Source: Arthrobacter oryzae (GTDB lineage: Bacteria; Actinomycetota; Actinomycetes; Actinomycetales; Micrococcaceae). From it: DNA of 40,141 nucleotides. The DNA is taken from the NCBI RefSeq assembly GCF_030812315.1, contig NZ_JAUSSM010000022.1, positions 1 through 40,141 of the forward strand, read 5' to 3'. Under the pieces are notes generated by a model. The model made no database searches. It was not told the DNA's origin and saw nothing but the letters and a program-made list of their open reading frames with translations. Of this stretch, positions 1 to 8,932 are shown piece by piece. Each line of letters opens with the position of its first letter. Position 1 is the first letter of the stretch. A program made the translations under genes and the position numbers.

Positions 1-54
1 AAACGCTACGTCTGCCGCTCCATCTTCCGGCAACTCCAAACCATCATGACTTGA
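1..54 (+). pseudogene. IS110-family transposase, C-terminal fragment cut by the window edge
   Basis: The first 54 bases read KRYVCRSIFRQLQTIMT followed by TGA. This closely resembles the 'LKRYVAREIYDQL' segment of the IS110 transposase at 627-1889, but ends shortly after it instead of continuing into a C-terminal extension. It is therefore a third IS110 type in this window, distinct from the copies at 627-1889 and 8939-10176. Only the extreme C terminus is visible, so catalytic residues cannot be judged; the gene may be intact outside the window. Confidence 0.6.
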
Positions 55-71
55 CAGAACCCATAGAAGAG
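1..71 (+). mobile_element. 3' end of an IS110-family element interrupting IS3
   Basis: Positions 1-71 hold the last codons of an IS110-type transposase and a 17-nt non-coding tail. At 72-73 (TC) the sequence switches to the end of IS3 orfA. The same TC dinucleotide sits at the other junction (40066-40067), as expected for a core dinucleotide kept by IS110 recombination. The rest of the element lies outside the window. Confidence 0.6.
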
Positions 72-362
72 TCATTTTGGGTTGATGTCCCTGGCAAGAT
101 AGGCAGCCGCCCGGCGCAGAATCTCATTCTCCTGCTCCAGCAACCGGTTCCGCTTCTTCAGCTCCCGTATCTCGGCCGACTCCGACACCGCCGAGCCGGC
201 CCCGGATTCCTTACGTTCGGCGATGGCGAGCCAGCGCTTGAGTGTCGTGACCGAGAGCCCGAAGTCTTTCGCGATCTGCGCCAGTGGCGCCTCGCCCTTA
301 AGAGCCACATCAATAACATCCTGGCGGAACTCCGCCCCATACGGCGTGGGCATGGTCAACAT
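72..362 (-). CDS. IS3-family transposase OrfA (HTH_Tnp_1 type)
   Basis: A 96-residue OrfA, the DNA-binding part of an IS3-family transposase. An N-terminal helix-turn-helix (about residues 8-47) is followed by a leucine-zipper-like segment with the family hallmark NRLLEQENEILRRAAAYLAR near the C terminus. IS3 elements normally make the active OrfAB protein by -1 frameshifting into orfB. Here orfB does not follow: the ORF stops at 72 and IS110 sequence begins, so this copy cannot produce OrfAB. The frame opens at 362; the ATG at 353 has a GAAGG about 9 nt upstream and is a possible alternative start. Confidence 0.85.
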   Translation of the reverse strand: MLTMPTPYGAEFRQDVIDVALKGEAPLAQIAKDFGLSVTTLKRWLAIAERKESGAGSAVSESAEIRELKKRNRLLEQENEILRRAAAYLARDINPK

Positions 363-395
363 CCTTCCACGAGCACAGGCTCGCTAGGTCAAGGA

Positions 396-419
396 GTCAA
401 TAAAACCGGGGGCAGTCCC
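396..419 (-). repeat. IS3 terminal inverted repeat, orfA side
   Basis: On the minus strand this reads GGGACTGCCCCC followed by GGTTTTATTGAC. It matches the repeat at 39171-39194 at 21 of 24 positions. The outside flank (420 onward) begins att. Confidence 0.75.
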
Positions 420-470
420 ATTACCCGAGTGTCCAGTCGCCGGCAGAGTGAAGGAAAAGGGCAAAAAGGA

Positions 471-2133
471 AGTGTGGACACTGATGCTCCTATTGTTGTC
501 AACGGTTCGTTGAGCCACGCGCCGCGCAGGTTACCGTGGCCGCCGCTCCGGCCTCAAGGGTCGCTCCTGCGATCGCTGCGCGACGGCCTGTGGCCGCCCT
601 TGACCCCGGGGCTTGCGCGGCCATGGTCAGGCAGGCAACACGCGGGCCAACCCGGGATCCGGCATGTGCACGGTTGCCGGGGATTGGCAGTTGAGCCAGG
701 TTTCGTAGCGTTGGTGGAAGTCGGTGTCGTGGGTGAGTCCGCGTTCGAGGCGGGACAGTGCGGTGGGCCAGACGTGGAGGGCGTCTGCGGCTTGTTGAAG
801 GGTCAGTTGCTTGGTTGTGCGTATCGTCCGGAGGGTTCCGGCGTCGGGTGCGGGGCGTGGGTGGAGGAGTTGGTCGTAGATTTCCCGGGCGACGTAGCGC
901 TTGAGCCAGCGCATGATTTCCTTGGTGCTTTTGCCTTCCTGGTGTCGTCTGGCCACGTAGGCTCTGGTCCTGGTGTCGTAGCGCATTCTTACGAGGACCA
1001 CGCGGTGGATGGCTTTGTTGGCCTGCCGGTCGCCGCCGCGGCTGAGTCGGTGACGGGAGGTCTTTCCCGATGATGCGGGGATCGGGGCGACGCCGACCAG
1101 TGCGGCGAACTTCGCTTCGGAGCTCACGCGCTCGGGGTTGTCTCCCACGGTCACGAGGAGCTGGCTGGCGACGTCGGTGCCCACGCCCTGTAGATCGCGC
1201 AGCATCGGTGCGTGGAGGGCGAGGATGGCGTCGAGTTCGGCATCGATCAGCGCCAGTTCGTGGTGCAGGTGCCGGTAGCGGACGGCGAGCCGTTTCAGCA
1301 CGGTCGCGGTGCTGGTCAGCGGCTCGGAGGCCGGTCCGGCGGGCCGGGTCTTCTCCAGCGCGGCCATCAAAGCGGGACTGGTCATGGCCCGGTATCTGGC
1401 GCGGATGGTCTCCGGTGCGGTCACCAGGATCGCCCTGACCTGGGTCATCACGGCGACCCGGGCCCGCATGGCGGTGGCGCGCTCCGCGCGTAACACCCGC
1501 AACGATTCCACCGCCCCGTCCCGGGATTTCGGGGTGGCGCCGGCGCGGCCGGCCAGCACCGATTCGGCGGCCTGATAGGCATCGAGCGGATCGGATTTTC
1601 CCTGCAGCCGGCGAGCCTGCCGGTTCGGGCGCATCACCTCGACGACGTGGATGCCCTCACGGACGAGCACGCGTGAGAGTTCGGCACCGTAGCTGCCGGT
1701 CCCTTCCACGCCCGCGGCGAGGACCGGACCGAACTCTGCGATGAACTCGATGATGCCCTGGTAGCCGGAGCCCGCGGCAGGGAATACCCTGTCGGTCACG
1801 TGCTGGCCGGTGTCGGTGATGAGGGCGACGTGGTGGGTATCGGCGTGGGTGTCGATCCCGGCGATGACTTTCAGATGTTCGGTTGTCATGATGAAACTGC
1901 CCTGACCTTTGCATGCGATGAGAAAAGGGCACGACGGCCGGGTGGGCAGACAAGACAGTAATGGGACTCTTCGGAACAGGCTCCTATAAGGTCATGTCCA
2001 CCTGGCCGCGGCGTTTACTGCGGTCGTGTCGCGGCGGACAGATCAATGTCAAGACAAACCCCCTGATCGGGGGCGTCAGCCACACTTAGAGCCACGCCGC
2101 GACACAACCAATTCCATCATTACTGTCCACACT
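471..2133 (-). mobile_element. IS110-family element with candidate inverted ends
   Basis: The transposase gene at 627-1889 lies between inverted copies of AGTGTGGACA: direct at 471-480 and reverse-complemented at 2124-2133. The match continues imperfectly inward (CTGATG against GTAATG). The span is about 1.66 kb, plausible for IS110 with a non-coding segment upstream of the transposase (1890 to about 2120) that would hold the bridge RNA. IS110 elements often lack true terminal repeats and the same motif recurs at 2258 and 2567-2585, so these boundaries are tentative. Confidence 0.4.
627..1889 (-). CDS. IS110-family transposase with C-terminal HTH extension
   Basis: A 420-residue DEDD recombinase of the IS110 family, which works with an element-encoded bridge RNA. 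The RuvC-like domain shows D13 (GIDTHAD), E62 (EGTGSYG) and D100/D103 (KSDPLDA). The C-terminal Transposase_20 region (about residues 230-300) begins LQGVGTDVASQLL and carries the serine-containing segment IPASSGKTSRH. After the usual IS110 end (LKRYVAREIYDQL) there is an extra tail of about 80 residues. In it, residues about 351-382 look like an XRE-type helix-turn-helix (LTLQQAADALHVWPTALSRL). All four acidic residues are present, so the protein could be active. Confidence 0.9.
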   Translation of the reverse strand: MTTEHLKVIAGIDTHADTHHVALITDTGQHVTDRVFPAAGSGYQGIIEFIAEFGPVLAAGVEGTGSYGAELSRVLVREGIHVVEVMRPNRQARRLQGKSDPLDAYQAAESVLAGRAGATPKSRDGAVESLRVLRAERATAMRARVAVMTQVRAILVTAPETIRARYRAMTSPALMAALEKTRPAGPASEPLTSTATVLKRLAVRYRHLHHELALIDAELDAILALHAPMLRDLQGVGTDVASQLLVTVGDNPERVSSEAKFAALVGVAPIPASSGKTSRHRLSRGGDRQANKAIHRVVLVRMRYDTRTRAYVARRHQEGKSTKEIMRWLKRYVAREIYDQLLHPRPAPDAGTLRTIRTTKQLTLQQAADALHVWPTALSRLERGLTHDTDFHQRYETWLNCQSPATVHMPDPGLARVLPA

Positions 2134-2200
2134 TTCGGCTTCGGACTGGGTCGTACATCGGCCGGACTGGGCCGGATTGGTTTGCAGGGGCTGGAATGCG

Positions 2201-2221
2201 GTTCGAGCCCCACCTCGGGCA
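2201..2221 (+). other. tRNA 3'-end-like fragment (possible attachment-site scar)
   Basis: The sequence GTTCGAGCCCCACCTCGGGCA resembles a T-loop, the 3' half of a T-stem and an acceptor strand. The bases before it (ctggaatgcg) do not pair as a T-stem and no D-arm or anticodon arm is visible, so this is not a functional tRNA gene. Such 3' fragments are often left by integration into a tRNA gene, but no integrase is present here. Confidence 0.3.
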
Positions 2222-2566
2222 CGTGTTTTCCCACGTCAGGGGAGTCTTTGCGTTAATGTGTGGACATTGAACCTCGGCGGGTCTCTCTGACACTGGCCGC
2301 GGACTGTGCCTGGTGCCGCGGTGACTCATTCGATTATGGGTGGCGGGTTCAGGGTCCTGGCTAGTGGGCGCTCCGCCTGCCCGGTGTGGGGTAATCCGGG
2401 CCTCCTCTCGAATCGCTGTGGTGGCAATTGGTCGTTCACCTATTCATGGGCTGGGATTGTGCTGACGGCACGACTAGGACGAGTTCCCTTCGAGATATTT
2501 CGTCGTTGTTCGCGCCTGTTGGGCGCCTCAGTGAACGCCGCGGCATCTATTTGTCCAGCCAAAGGT

Positions 2567-2585
2567 GTGTGGACAGTGTCCACAC
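2567..2585. repeat. Near-perfect palindrome GTGTGGACA-G-TGTCCACAC
   Basis: Two 9-bp arms surround a single G. The same 9-mer occurs at 472-480, 2124-2132 (inverted) and 2258-2266. It could mark abutting insertion-sequence ends or a protein-binding site; TGTCCACA also resembles the core of actinobacterial DnaA boxes. Confidence 0.5.
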
Positions 2586-2936
2586 CATCTGTCACAGACT
2601 CCCTGGCTCATGGAAGAGCTCCCCGTTTGGCTGATTTTCCTGACATGTCTTTATGCACTTCCGCCCCACCAACGACATGATTACCACGGGATGCACTGGG
2701 GCGCCACGCAATTCGCAAAGCTGGGCTGCTGATCGATGGACCAGTTGTCGACCGGAAGCGGTGCTCTGTTGGCCAAGGTCCGGTCCAATATGCTGCATCG
2801 GCTGGTTTCAGGGCTGCGTTGCTGACCTATCCCTCGGCGGAGCATACGCAGGAGTGGAATTCAGTCCCGGACGGGTGGGTCGCGGCTGCGGACCGGCCCG
2901 CCGTCGTCCCACCGCAGTACCCCTGCGACAGCGAGC

Positions 2937-3197
2937 CTATGACGCTTCGAGGCCCCGGGGCCGGAAGGCCCGGTCTTTGTCCATGTTCCAGCCGGCGACC
3001 ATTCCGGAGCCAATCATGAGATCACTGAGCCTGGCCAACCGGTCGGCGGGGTCGGCCTCGACGGCGAGCTGTAGGAACTGGTGGGCTTTGCTGCCTCGGC
3101 CTTCCCACCAGTTGATGTAGGCGATTGCGGTGAGGATGGGGGCTGCGTGGTCGGTGCTGCTGTGGGTGTAGGCGTTGAGCAGCAGCTGTTGGGCCCA
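2937..3197 (-). pseudogene. C-terminal remnant of a DUF4192-like protein
   Basis: A minus-strand frame of 86 codons ends at a TAG at 2937 and opens directly after an in-frame TAA (3198-3200), with no start codon in a sensible place. Its translation has the look of the DUF4192 C-terminal helical region: AAPILTAIAYINWWEGRG, a run around FLQLAVEADPADRLA, and a C-terminal GWNMDKDRAF. DUF4192 proteins are common actinobacterial proteins of unknown function. The N-terminal two thirds are absent, so this is a decayed fragment. Family assignment is from pattern recognition only. Confidence 0.5.
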
Positions 3198-3608
3198 TTA
3201 ATAGCCGCCCGCAGTTTCCGCGAGGCGGCCGATGGGCCAACGAACTACTTCAACACCCGCATCTTGAAGCGTGCGACTGGTTCTGCCATCAAAATATCGG
3301 CGCCAACATAGATCACCTTGACATGCATTGTTACTGACTCCCCTGTAACGCCCCAGTAACGGAAGTCCATGTAATGTCTGCAACCTTGTACGGAGAGCCT
3401 ATGGCGTGATCCAACGGAGGTCGGAATTGTGAGCGCAGTGACGAAGCCCATGTGTATACGCCCTAAGCAAGCAACAAATCGCAGCCCGCACCAGGCAATC
3501 CGTGGCTCTCGCCCCCAGCCTCGGGCCTGTCAGAGGACAGGAGCTTACCACCTCCTAACCTTCACCGTTGCCGCATGGATGGCGTGCGCATAGCCATGCC
3601 CTCCACGA

Positions 3609-6600
3609 ATGGGAGTCCCTGTGACAGTTAACCCAGCGCCCTTGGCGGCTGTCGAGCTTATTTACGGGCCTCCCCGTTCAAGAACAACGACGGCGCTAGT
3701 AGTGGCGTCTATAGGCTCGCTGATAAGTATGGCTGAAGTTGACCGTTTGATCGGCAATATAGTGAATCTGGACGGCAACACTCGCTCGTTGAGCGATGTT
3801 TTCGGATTCAGCCTGCATCCGACGGACGCGTGGACCATATGGTCGACTTTGGACCACCAAGATGAAATGCGATTGCTTTTCTGCATTTCCTTACATTTGG
3901 CATTAGATGTCATGTTCGTCCTGTGCTACGCACGCGTCTTCTGGACGCTACTCTCACCGGGCAGTCTTGGTACTTCACCCGTGAGGGTCAAATGGGGACA
4001 TATATTCCTATGGATCGTCGTAGGCATGGAAGTGGCGGAATCGGTCGTGATCGGCCTGAATGGCTTCAGATTGTCCCGCAACGAGGGGCCGATTGTCGAT
4101 GGAACACAATTCATTTCCGACTCGAAGATACTTGCCTTTATTGCGCTTGCTCTCACCACGTTCTTAGGCCGCGATGCTGGCCTATCGAAGCGAGCCCGCG
4201 CAATGTGGACGGCCATTAAGACTCACAGGGTGTCAGCAGCCAGTGTCGGTGTTCTGGCGTTAGCTGCGCTAGTTCCACTGCCGGAAGTCTGGGACCAGCT
4301 TCCGGATGTGCAGCGGACGTGGGTCTGGAGTCGTTGGTACCACTTCATCTTCGCCTTTTTGGCGTCCTTGATTTTTGCCATTGCACTATTCGTCGTTGGG
4401 AGAAAACGAACTGAGCGTTCCTACAAAAAGTACATTCACCAGGAGTCGTTGAGCGACTCAGGCGCTCGAATGGCGCTGTGGCTGATTGCGCCCGCCATCG
4501 CAGTGTTGCTTGCGATAGTACTCAGCTTGGCGGACCCTGAACTAGTACATTGGCCATCCCTTATGTGGTTCATCGGCATTCCCTTAATTCTCGTTATTTC
4601 CTCCATGATCCTTCGCTGGACTCACTACCGCGAGGAAGGACAAGGACCCGCTGCCGCCTCGCCGCTGTCCGGTGCCGAACTCCTCTCTGGCCGCCGAAAG
4701 CTCAAGGTGTTTACGGGCACACCAGGGGACTCGACTACAGTCGATTCCACAGGGAATGCTGTGCCATCGGGGCTCGCAAGGAAAGATCGGGAAAGAGTTC
4801 ACCAAGTTCATGTCACGTGGGCCCTTGGCGACTTCTTTGCTATTTCCGTGCTGGCCATTTCCGGACTCGGGCTCATTCGATCCTTTGTGGGGCCACTTGC
4901 CGTGGCGACTTTCCCTACGGACAGTAGCCTCGGGCTGTCCTCGACTCAGGAAAACGTGAGTATGTTGGTGATGCTGGTCTTGGGCTATCTGATGGCCATA
5001 CTGGCCTTCCCTGTCGGCATTCGGCTTATCAGTAAGGTGCCAACAGTAGTCGATGAGTCAAGACCGCGTCTGGCGTACTTCGTTCGCCTTTTGAATCCGC
5101 AAATTGTGGTCGACAACGTTGGTGTGCTTAAGACAGCGAGATGGGCCACGATCCCTGGGCTCTTCTTGGTGGTCTTGGCCTTGTTCCCTATGTCACTTTC
5201 TGGGGGGTTGGGACCTGCGGCAACGTTTATTCTACTTCTGGCTGCTTGGACGATTATTGTCGGTTCCGTTTTGGTATATGCCCAGTACTGGAAGCCCTTG
5301 GAGATTTTCAGGCTATTGCACTTTAATAGGACGCCGGTCCTTACTGTGCTCTTACTCATGCTGGTGCTCCCGACAATGAACGGCGGCGACCCACGGTTGC
5401 ACGCGATTCAAACAGTACCGTCTATTGAGAGCAGTAATTCCGTGCCAGGCGTTCGGCCTGAGCTCACAGCCCGATTCGGTGGTTGGCTAGAGAGTAGTGC
5501 CGCCTGTGACCGTCCTATCGAGAACGGGCAAGGACTTATGGTGCGGCCCATGCTTCTAAATGCCGCCGAGGGAGGCGGGATCCGAGCAGCTAAATGGACG
5601 GTTGATGTTATCGAATCCATTGGCGCCACAGGGCCATGCGGTCCCTCGGCTACGTTCCTATCGAGCGGTATCAGCGGTGGCTCTCTGGGCTTGGCCCTGA
5701 CGCATGTGTATGCGAAGAAGCAGGGCCAGTTACAAACCATTGGCCAGTTGTCAGATGCTCAAAAGGCTGTTCGCGACCTTGCCGAACCTGAACCGTTGTC
5801 GGCAGCCGTGGCGGGCATGCTCGGCAGCGATATCATCGCATCCGCTACCGGCCTAAAGATTCCATCGTGGGCGGAGCAAGTCCAACCTACCTGGGCATGG
5901 AGGGACCGCGCGGCTCTCATGGAGTCAGTTTGGCAAGCTCGTGCCGAGAGTCTGAAAAATTCTTTCACCGTCGAGGTGAAGGGACCCGCCGGCTTTCTTG
6001 TGCTGAATTCAACTGCAGCCGGCCTGGGATGTCGCGTCATCGTCAGCCAACAGCACCTGCGTCCCCCCGTCGCCGAAGAGATTCAATCTTTAACACAGGA
6101 GACGAATGCGGATAAATCAGAATTCCAACTGCCGAACTGCAGTTCTCGCGATCAGATCCCCGTATCGCTCGACTTCTTTGACGCGTATCCCGGATCCTGC
6201 GCTGCTGAAATGACTTGGGCTACCGCGGCCATGCTTTCGGCCCGTTTTCCCTACGTAACGCCTGCAGGTCGTGTCCCAAGTCCGAATCTTTCGGACTGCA
6301 ATGGTGGAAACGACGATGACATCCAGCTTATCGACGGGGGCTATTCGGAAGGTTCCGGTCTCGGCACAATTGCAGACACGTTGCCGCTCCTGTCAGAGAT
6401 GATTCTGGCGCACAACAACGAAGTCCTAGCCGCAGCGAGCAGTCAGAACTTATTGACTGCGTCAGGCTCCGCTGGCAAGCGATCAATCATTGTGCCAGTT
6501 GTCCTGTTTATTCGTAATTCACCAGGCAGTGATGTAACCGCCCCGGTGAAGAACCTCACGTCCGAATTCATAGTTCCGATGGCAGGGCTAGAGGCAGCCG

Positions 6601-6947
6601 ACCTACAGACCGGGGCGGGAGCGTGGCTTCAGCGGATCGGAATGAATCTCAATGCCTGTCCGACCTCTACCAAGGCTGCATCGGGATCGGCCGCAGAAGC
6701 GTCAGCGACTTTATGTAAGGAAGCAGTGGAACAGATAGATGCAATCGTCCCTGGACGCGTCGCGGTCGCCGCTCCAAACACAGTCCCAGGCATCTCACCA
6801 CCGCTTGGCTGGACGCTTTCCCAGTACAGCCAAATTGAGCTTGAAAAAGGTCTTGAACGGCAAATGGTCGGTTGCAAACAAAACTCGCGCGGTTATCCGT
6901 GCCTTCACGACGTCGTCAAAATGCTCAGCAACGGAGCAGGTGGCTAG
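3609..6947 (+). CDS. Polytopic membrane protein with C-terminal patatin-like phospholipase domain
   Basis: The N-terminal half (about residues 90-590) contains roughly ten or more hydrophobic segments, for example WYHFIFAFLASLIFAIALF and PGLFLVVLALFPMSL. The C-terminal half carries patatin signatures in order: oxyanion glycine motif GGGIRAA (655-661), nucleophile elbow GISGGS with Ser689, and the DGG motif with Asp909. Patatins are Ser/Asp-dyad lipid acyl hydrolases, so this is probably a membrane-anchored phospholipase; its substrate is unknown. The GTG at 3621 is a likelier start than ATG 3609, because GGGAG (3611-3615) lies 5 nt before it. Base composition is more AT-rich than the eCIS genes, suggesting separate acquisition. 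It is divergent from the eCIS operon; a link to it is only positional. Confidence 0.8.
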   Translation: MGVPVTVNPAPLAAVELIYGPPRSRTTTALVVASIGSLISMAEVDRLIGNIVNLDGNTRSLSDVFGFSLHPTDAWTIWSTLDHQDEMRLLFCISLHLALDVMFVLCYARVFWTLLSPGSLGTSPVRVKWGHIFLWIVVGMEVAESVVIGLNGFRLSRNEGPIVDGTQFISDSKILAFIALALTTFLGRDAGLSKRARAMWTAIKTHRVSAASVGVLALAALVPLPEVWDQLPDVQRTWVWSRWYHFIFAFLASLIFAIALFVVGRKRTERSYKKYIHQESLSDSGARMALWLIAPAIAVLLAIVLSLADPELVHWPSLMWFIGIPLILVISSMILRWTHYREEGQGPAAASPLSGAELLSGRRKLKVFTGTPGDSTTVDSTGNAVPSGLARKDRERVHQVHVTWALGDFFAISVLAISGLGLIRSFVGPLAVATFPTDSSLGLSSTQENVSMLVMLVLGYLMAILAFPVGIRLISKVPTVVDESRPRLAYFVRLLNPQIVVDNVGVLKTARWATIPGLFLVVLALFPMSLSGGLGPAATFILLLAAWTIIVGSVLVYAQYWKPLEIFRLLHFNRTPVLTVLLLMLVLPTMNGGDPRLHAIQTVPSIESSNSVPGVRPELTARFGGWLESSAACDRPIENGQGLMVRPMLLNAAEGGGIRAAKWTVDVIESIGATGPCGPSATFLSSGISGGSLGLALTHVYAKKQGQLQTIGQLSDAQKAVRDLAEPEPLSAAVAGMLGSDIIASATGLKIPSWAEQVQPTWAWRDRAALMESVWQARAESLKNSFTVEVKGPAGFLVLNSTAAGLGCRVIVSQQHLRPPVAEEIQSLTQETNADKSEFQLPNCSSRDQIPVSLDFFDAYPGSCAAEMTWATAAMLSARFPYVTPAGRVPSPNLSDCNGGNDDDIQLIDGGYSEGSGLGTIADTLPLLSEMILAHNNEVLAAASSQNLLTASGSAGKRSIIVPVVLFIRNSPGSDVTAPVKNLTSEFIVPMAGLEAADLQTGAGAWLQRIGMNLNACPTSTKAASGSAAEASATLCKEAVEQIDAIVPGRVAVAAPNTVPGISPPLGWTLSQYSQIELEKGLERQMVGCKQNSRGYPCLHDVVKMLSNGAGG

Positions 6948-7093
6948 CAGCCAAAGCCAGGTGGGACATCACGCACGTAACGCACCAATAACGCAGGGGA
7001 GGGACGGGTTCTAATGATGACCAACCTGGGCCAGCGGCGTCGACCACTTGCAGACGCGCGAACTCACATCAGCTAATGTCCGAGGAGATTCCT

Positions 7094-8932
7094 ATGTCCG
7101 TCCTGCGTCACTCCCTCACTGTCCCCAACGCCGTAGGAGCCGGCGTCCGTGCTGAAGCCTCGTTTTCTCCCTGGCTGATCAATGACGACTTTGTCCGCGG
7201 CCTCGGCGATCCGGTGGTTGTTCCGGTGGTCATCTCCGGAAAGACCTACAGCGCTACCGTCGCGGACTCCATATTCTGGGGGGCGGCACCCGCAAACACG
7301 TGGACATACTTCGCCGGTGCAATCGACGGCGGGATGCTCGACTGGCTGACTACGAAGGTATCCCTAATCTTCTGGTCCGGCGGGCGTCAGCTGCTGGGCA
7401 GTGTCGACGTGTCGGCGTTGGTGTTGCCAGCAGTGGGATTTGGCCATCCCGAATTGGGCGAGCCAGACGATTTGCGGGAGATTCAGCAATACGGCTTGTT
7501 CTTCGCGAATGCTGAATCAGTAGTCGCCAAGCTGGCCGACCTGAAACCAAAGCAGCGATCGGTGTTCCTAATGGTGCTATGCCTATGCACGATGCTCGAT
7601 GCGGGTATCCCGCGTTTTGTTGCCCCGGATGACACAAGAATGGAGCGGTGGGGCGACGACGGCCAAGACGCCTTGGCTTGGGTGGAGGATTCATGGGACA
7701 CCCTGGTGGACATTCCCGTGAGGCTGCCAGAGCCGGCCCGGCTAACTGTGGCCGGCACCGTGGAAATTACTGGTGAAGAGCCTGTGGCAGCGATGGACTT
7801 CGCCAAATTAAAAGTCAGTGCCCAATGGAGTGACGCCGCCGGGGCAGCCGTGGAACGCACTCGGAGCTTCGACGAGTCAGTCACCGTGGAAGCTCGCAGG
7901 GTCGTCTTCGACCTCACCGGCTCGGATCCGGTATTCCAGACCTCGGTGGCGGGTCCGGTGCGAGTAAGTGTGCGTGGCTTATCGGGTATCAGCCTGTTTT
8001 CCCAGACCTACGAAGCGAACGACAAGGCGCTCACCGAACTGCTGATCAAGGTATCACGGCAACACGCCGGAACGTTGGAACCGCTGCCCCAACCAGTGCC
8101 GGATGCCAATCTGCGACTACGTGGGCGTGTGCTCGTGATCGGTACTGCGTGCCCGTCGGCCAAAGTGACCGTCCTGGTCAATGCTAAAGCCGAGGCCGAG
8201 GATGAATGGCGGCTAGTGGGTGCATCGACTACCGATGCAGGCGGTAACTTCACCATGCCGTATCCGTTGGGTACGTATAAGTCAGCGCAGGCAGTTTGCT
8301 CGCTGGCCCCCGAGGAGACGGCAGACATCCCAATTGTGGCCGACTCCGGTTGGGTGACTATCTCCCCAGACTTCTTATGGCTGGCGATCAACAACCCGGT
8401 GCTGCCCGACAAGCCTTGCGGCGGTAAAGGCAGCGAAGCTTGCCCATGCGGCGCTGGAGACTCCCCGAGTCGTGTGCCGGACTTCTCGGATGTGATCGGC
8501 AACGACGACTATAGTCAGGATTTGGGCACAGGGTGCATCAACCTGTCAAAACCGAACCGCACGATCAATGAGTTCCGCTACCAGGCCATCGTGCGTACAT
8601 CCGATCCTGATGTTGCGACCTACGCTCTGGAGCGGCACGAGCAGTCCCTCAACTTAATCGATCCGCGGCTCACCGAGCTCTCATCCATGCCCTGCACCAA
8701 CCGCACTCACTGGTGCTGCTTGTCGACATTGGCGACCGGGACGTGCTCCACCTACCCAACGAATGCCAAGTTGAAGTACGCTCCGCTTCGCCTGTCAGAC
8801 GCCCCTTTGCCATCCCGGTTCAAGATTACCAACGTGTCTGCTAGCAGGAGTTTAAGGTCGCGCGCCTACTTCTTGCTTCTGCTGTGGTTCCTTGAATCGA
8901 GGGCCGCTGGTAGGAACCTAATACGAAAGTAA
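7094..8932 (+). pseudogene. Large beta-rich Cys-containing protein, 3' end lost to an IS110 insertion
   Basis: The ORF opens at 7076, but ATG 7094 has GAGGAG (7082-7087) 6 nt upstream and is the better start. The N-terminal 200 residues are unrecognised. Residues about 345-430 resemble a carboxypeptidase-regulatory/transthyretin-like fold (GASTTDAGGNFTMPYPLG), followed by a Cys-rich stretch (CGGKGSEACPCGAG) and the segment CINLSKPNRTINEFRYQA. From about codon 580 onward the sequence changes character (LRSRAYFLLLLWFLESR) and runs into the IS110 end, with the IS110 transposase stop at 8939. The native C terminus is therefore missing and no continuation was found beyond the IS. Function unknown; position beside the eCIS suggests, without proving, a related exported or structural role. 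Confidence 0.65.

Larger units (their letters stand above)
72..419 (-). mobile_element. Left-hand half of an IS3-family element (orfA side)
   Basis: This segment holds IS3 orfA, its leader and the terminal inverted repeat at 396-419. The orfB half is missing here; it appears at the other end of the window (39171-40067). Together the halves make about 1.25 kb, a normal IS3-family length. The break lies exactly at the orfA stop codon, where orfB should begin. Confidence 0.75.
1890..3608. other. Gene-poor insertion-sequence graveyard
   Basis: No intact gene is convincing across 1.7 kb. The stretch contains the leader of the IS110 element (to about 2130), a tRNA-3'-end-like scrap at 2201-2221, repeated GTGTGGACA motifs at 2258 and 2567-2585, and a DUF4192-like coding remnant at 2937-3197. 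The interval 3200-3608 shows no recognisable gene; small open frames there are not family-like. Confidence 0.6.

Noticed and set aside
51..1073. 340-residue plus-strand ORF across IS3 orfA and the IS110 transposase
   Set aside because: It crosses two unrelated minus-strand transposase genes and an IS boundary, so it cannot be a real gene.
2306..2680. 124-residue plus-strand ORF in the graveyard
   Set aside because: Random composition, crosses the GTGTGGACA palindrome, no recognisable domain.
1890..3608. Plasmid origin with DnaA boxes
   Set aside because: TGTCCACA motifs are present but no replication initiator, partition gene or AT-rich unwinding region was seen, and two copies flank an IS110 element.
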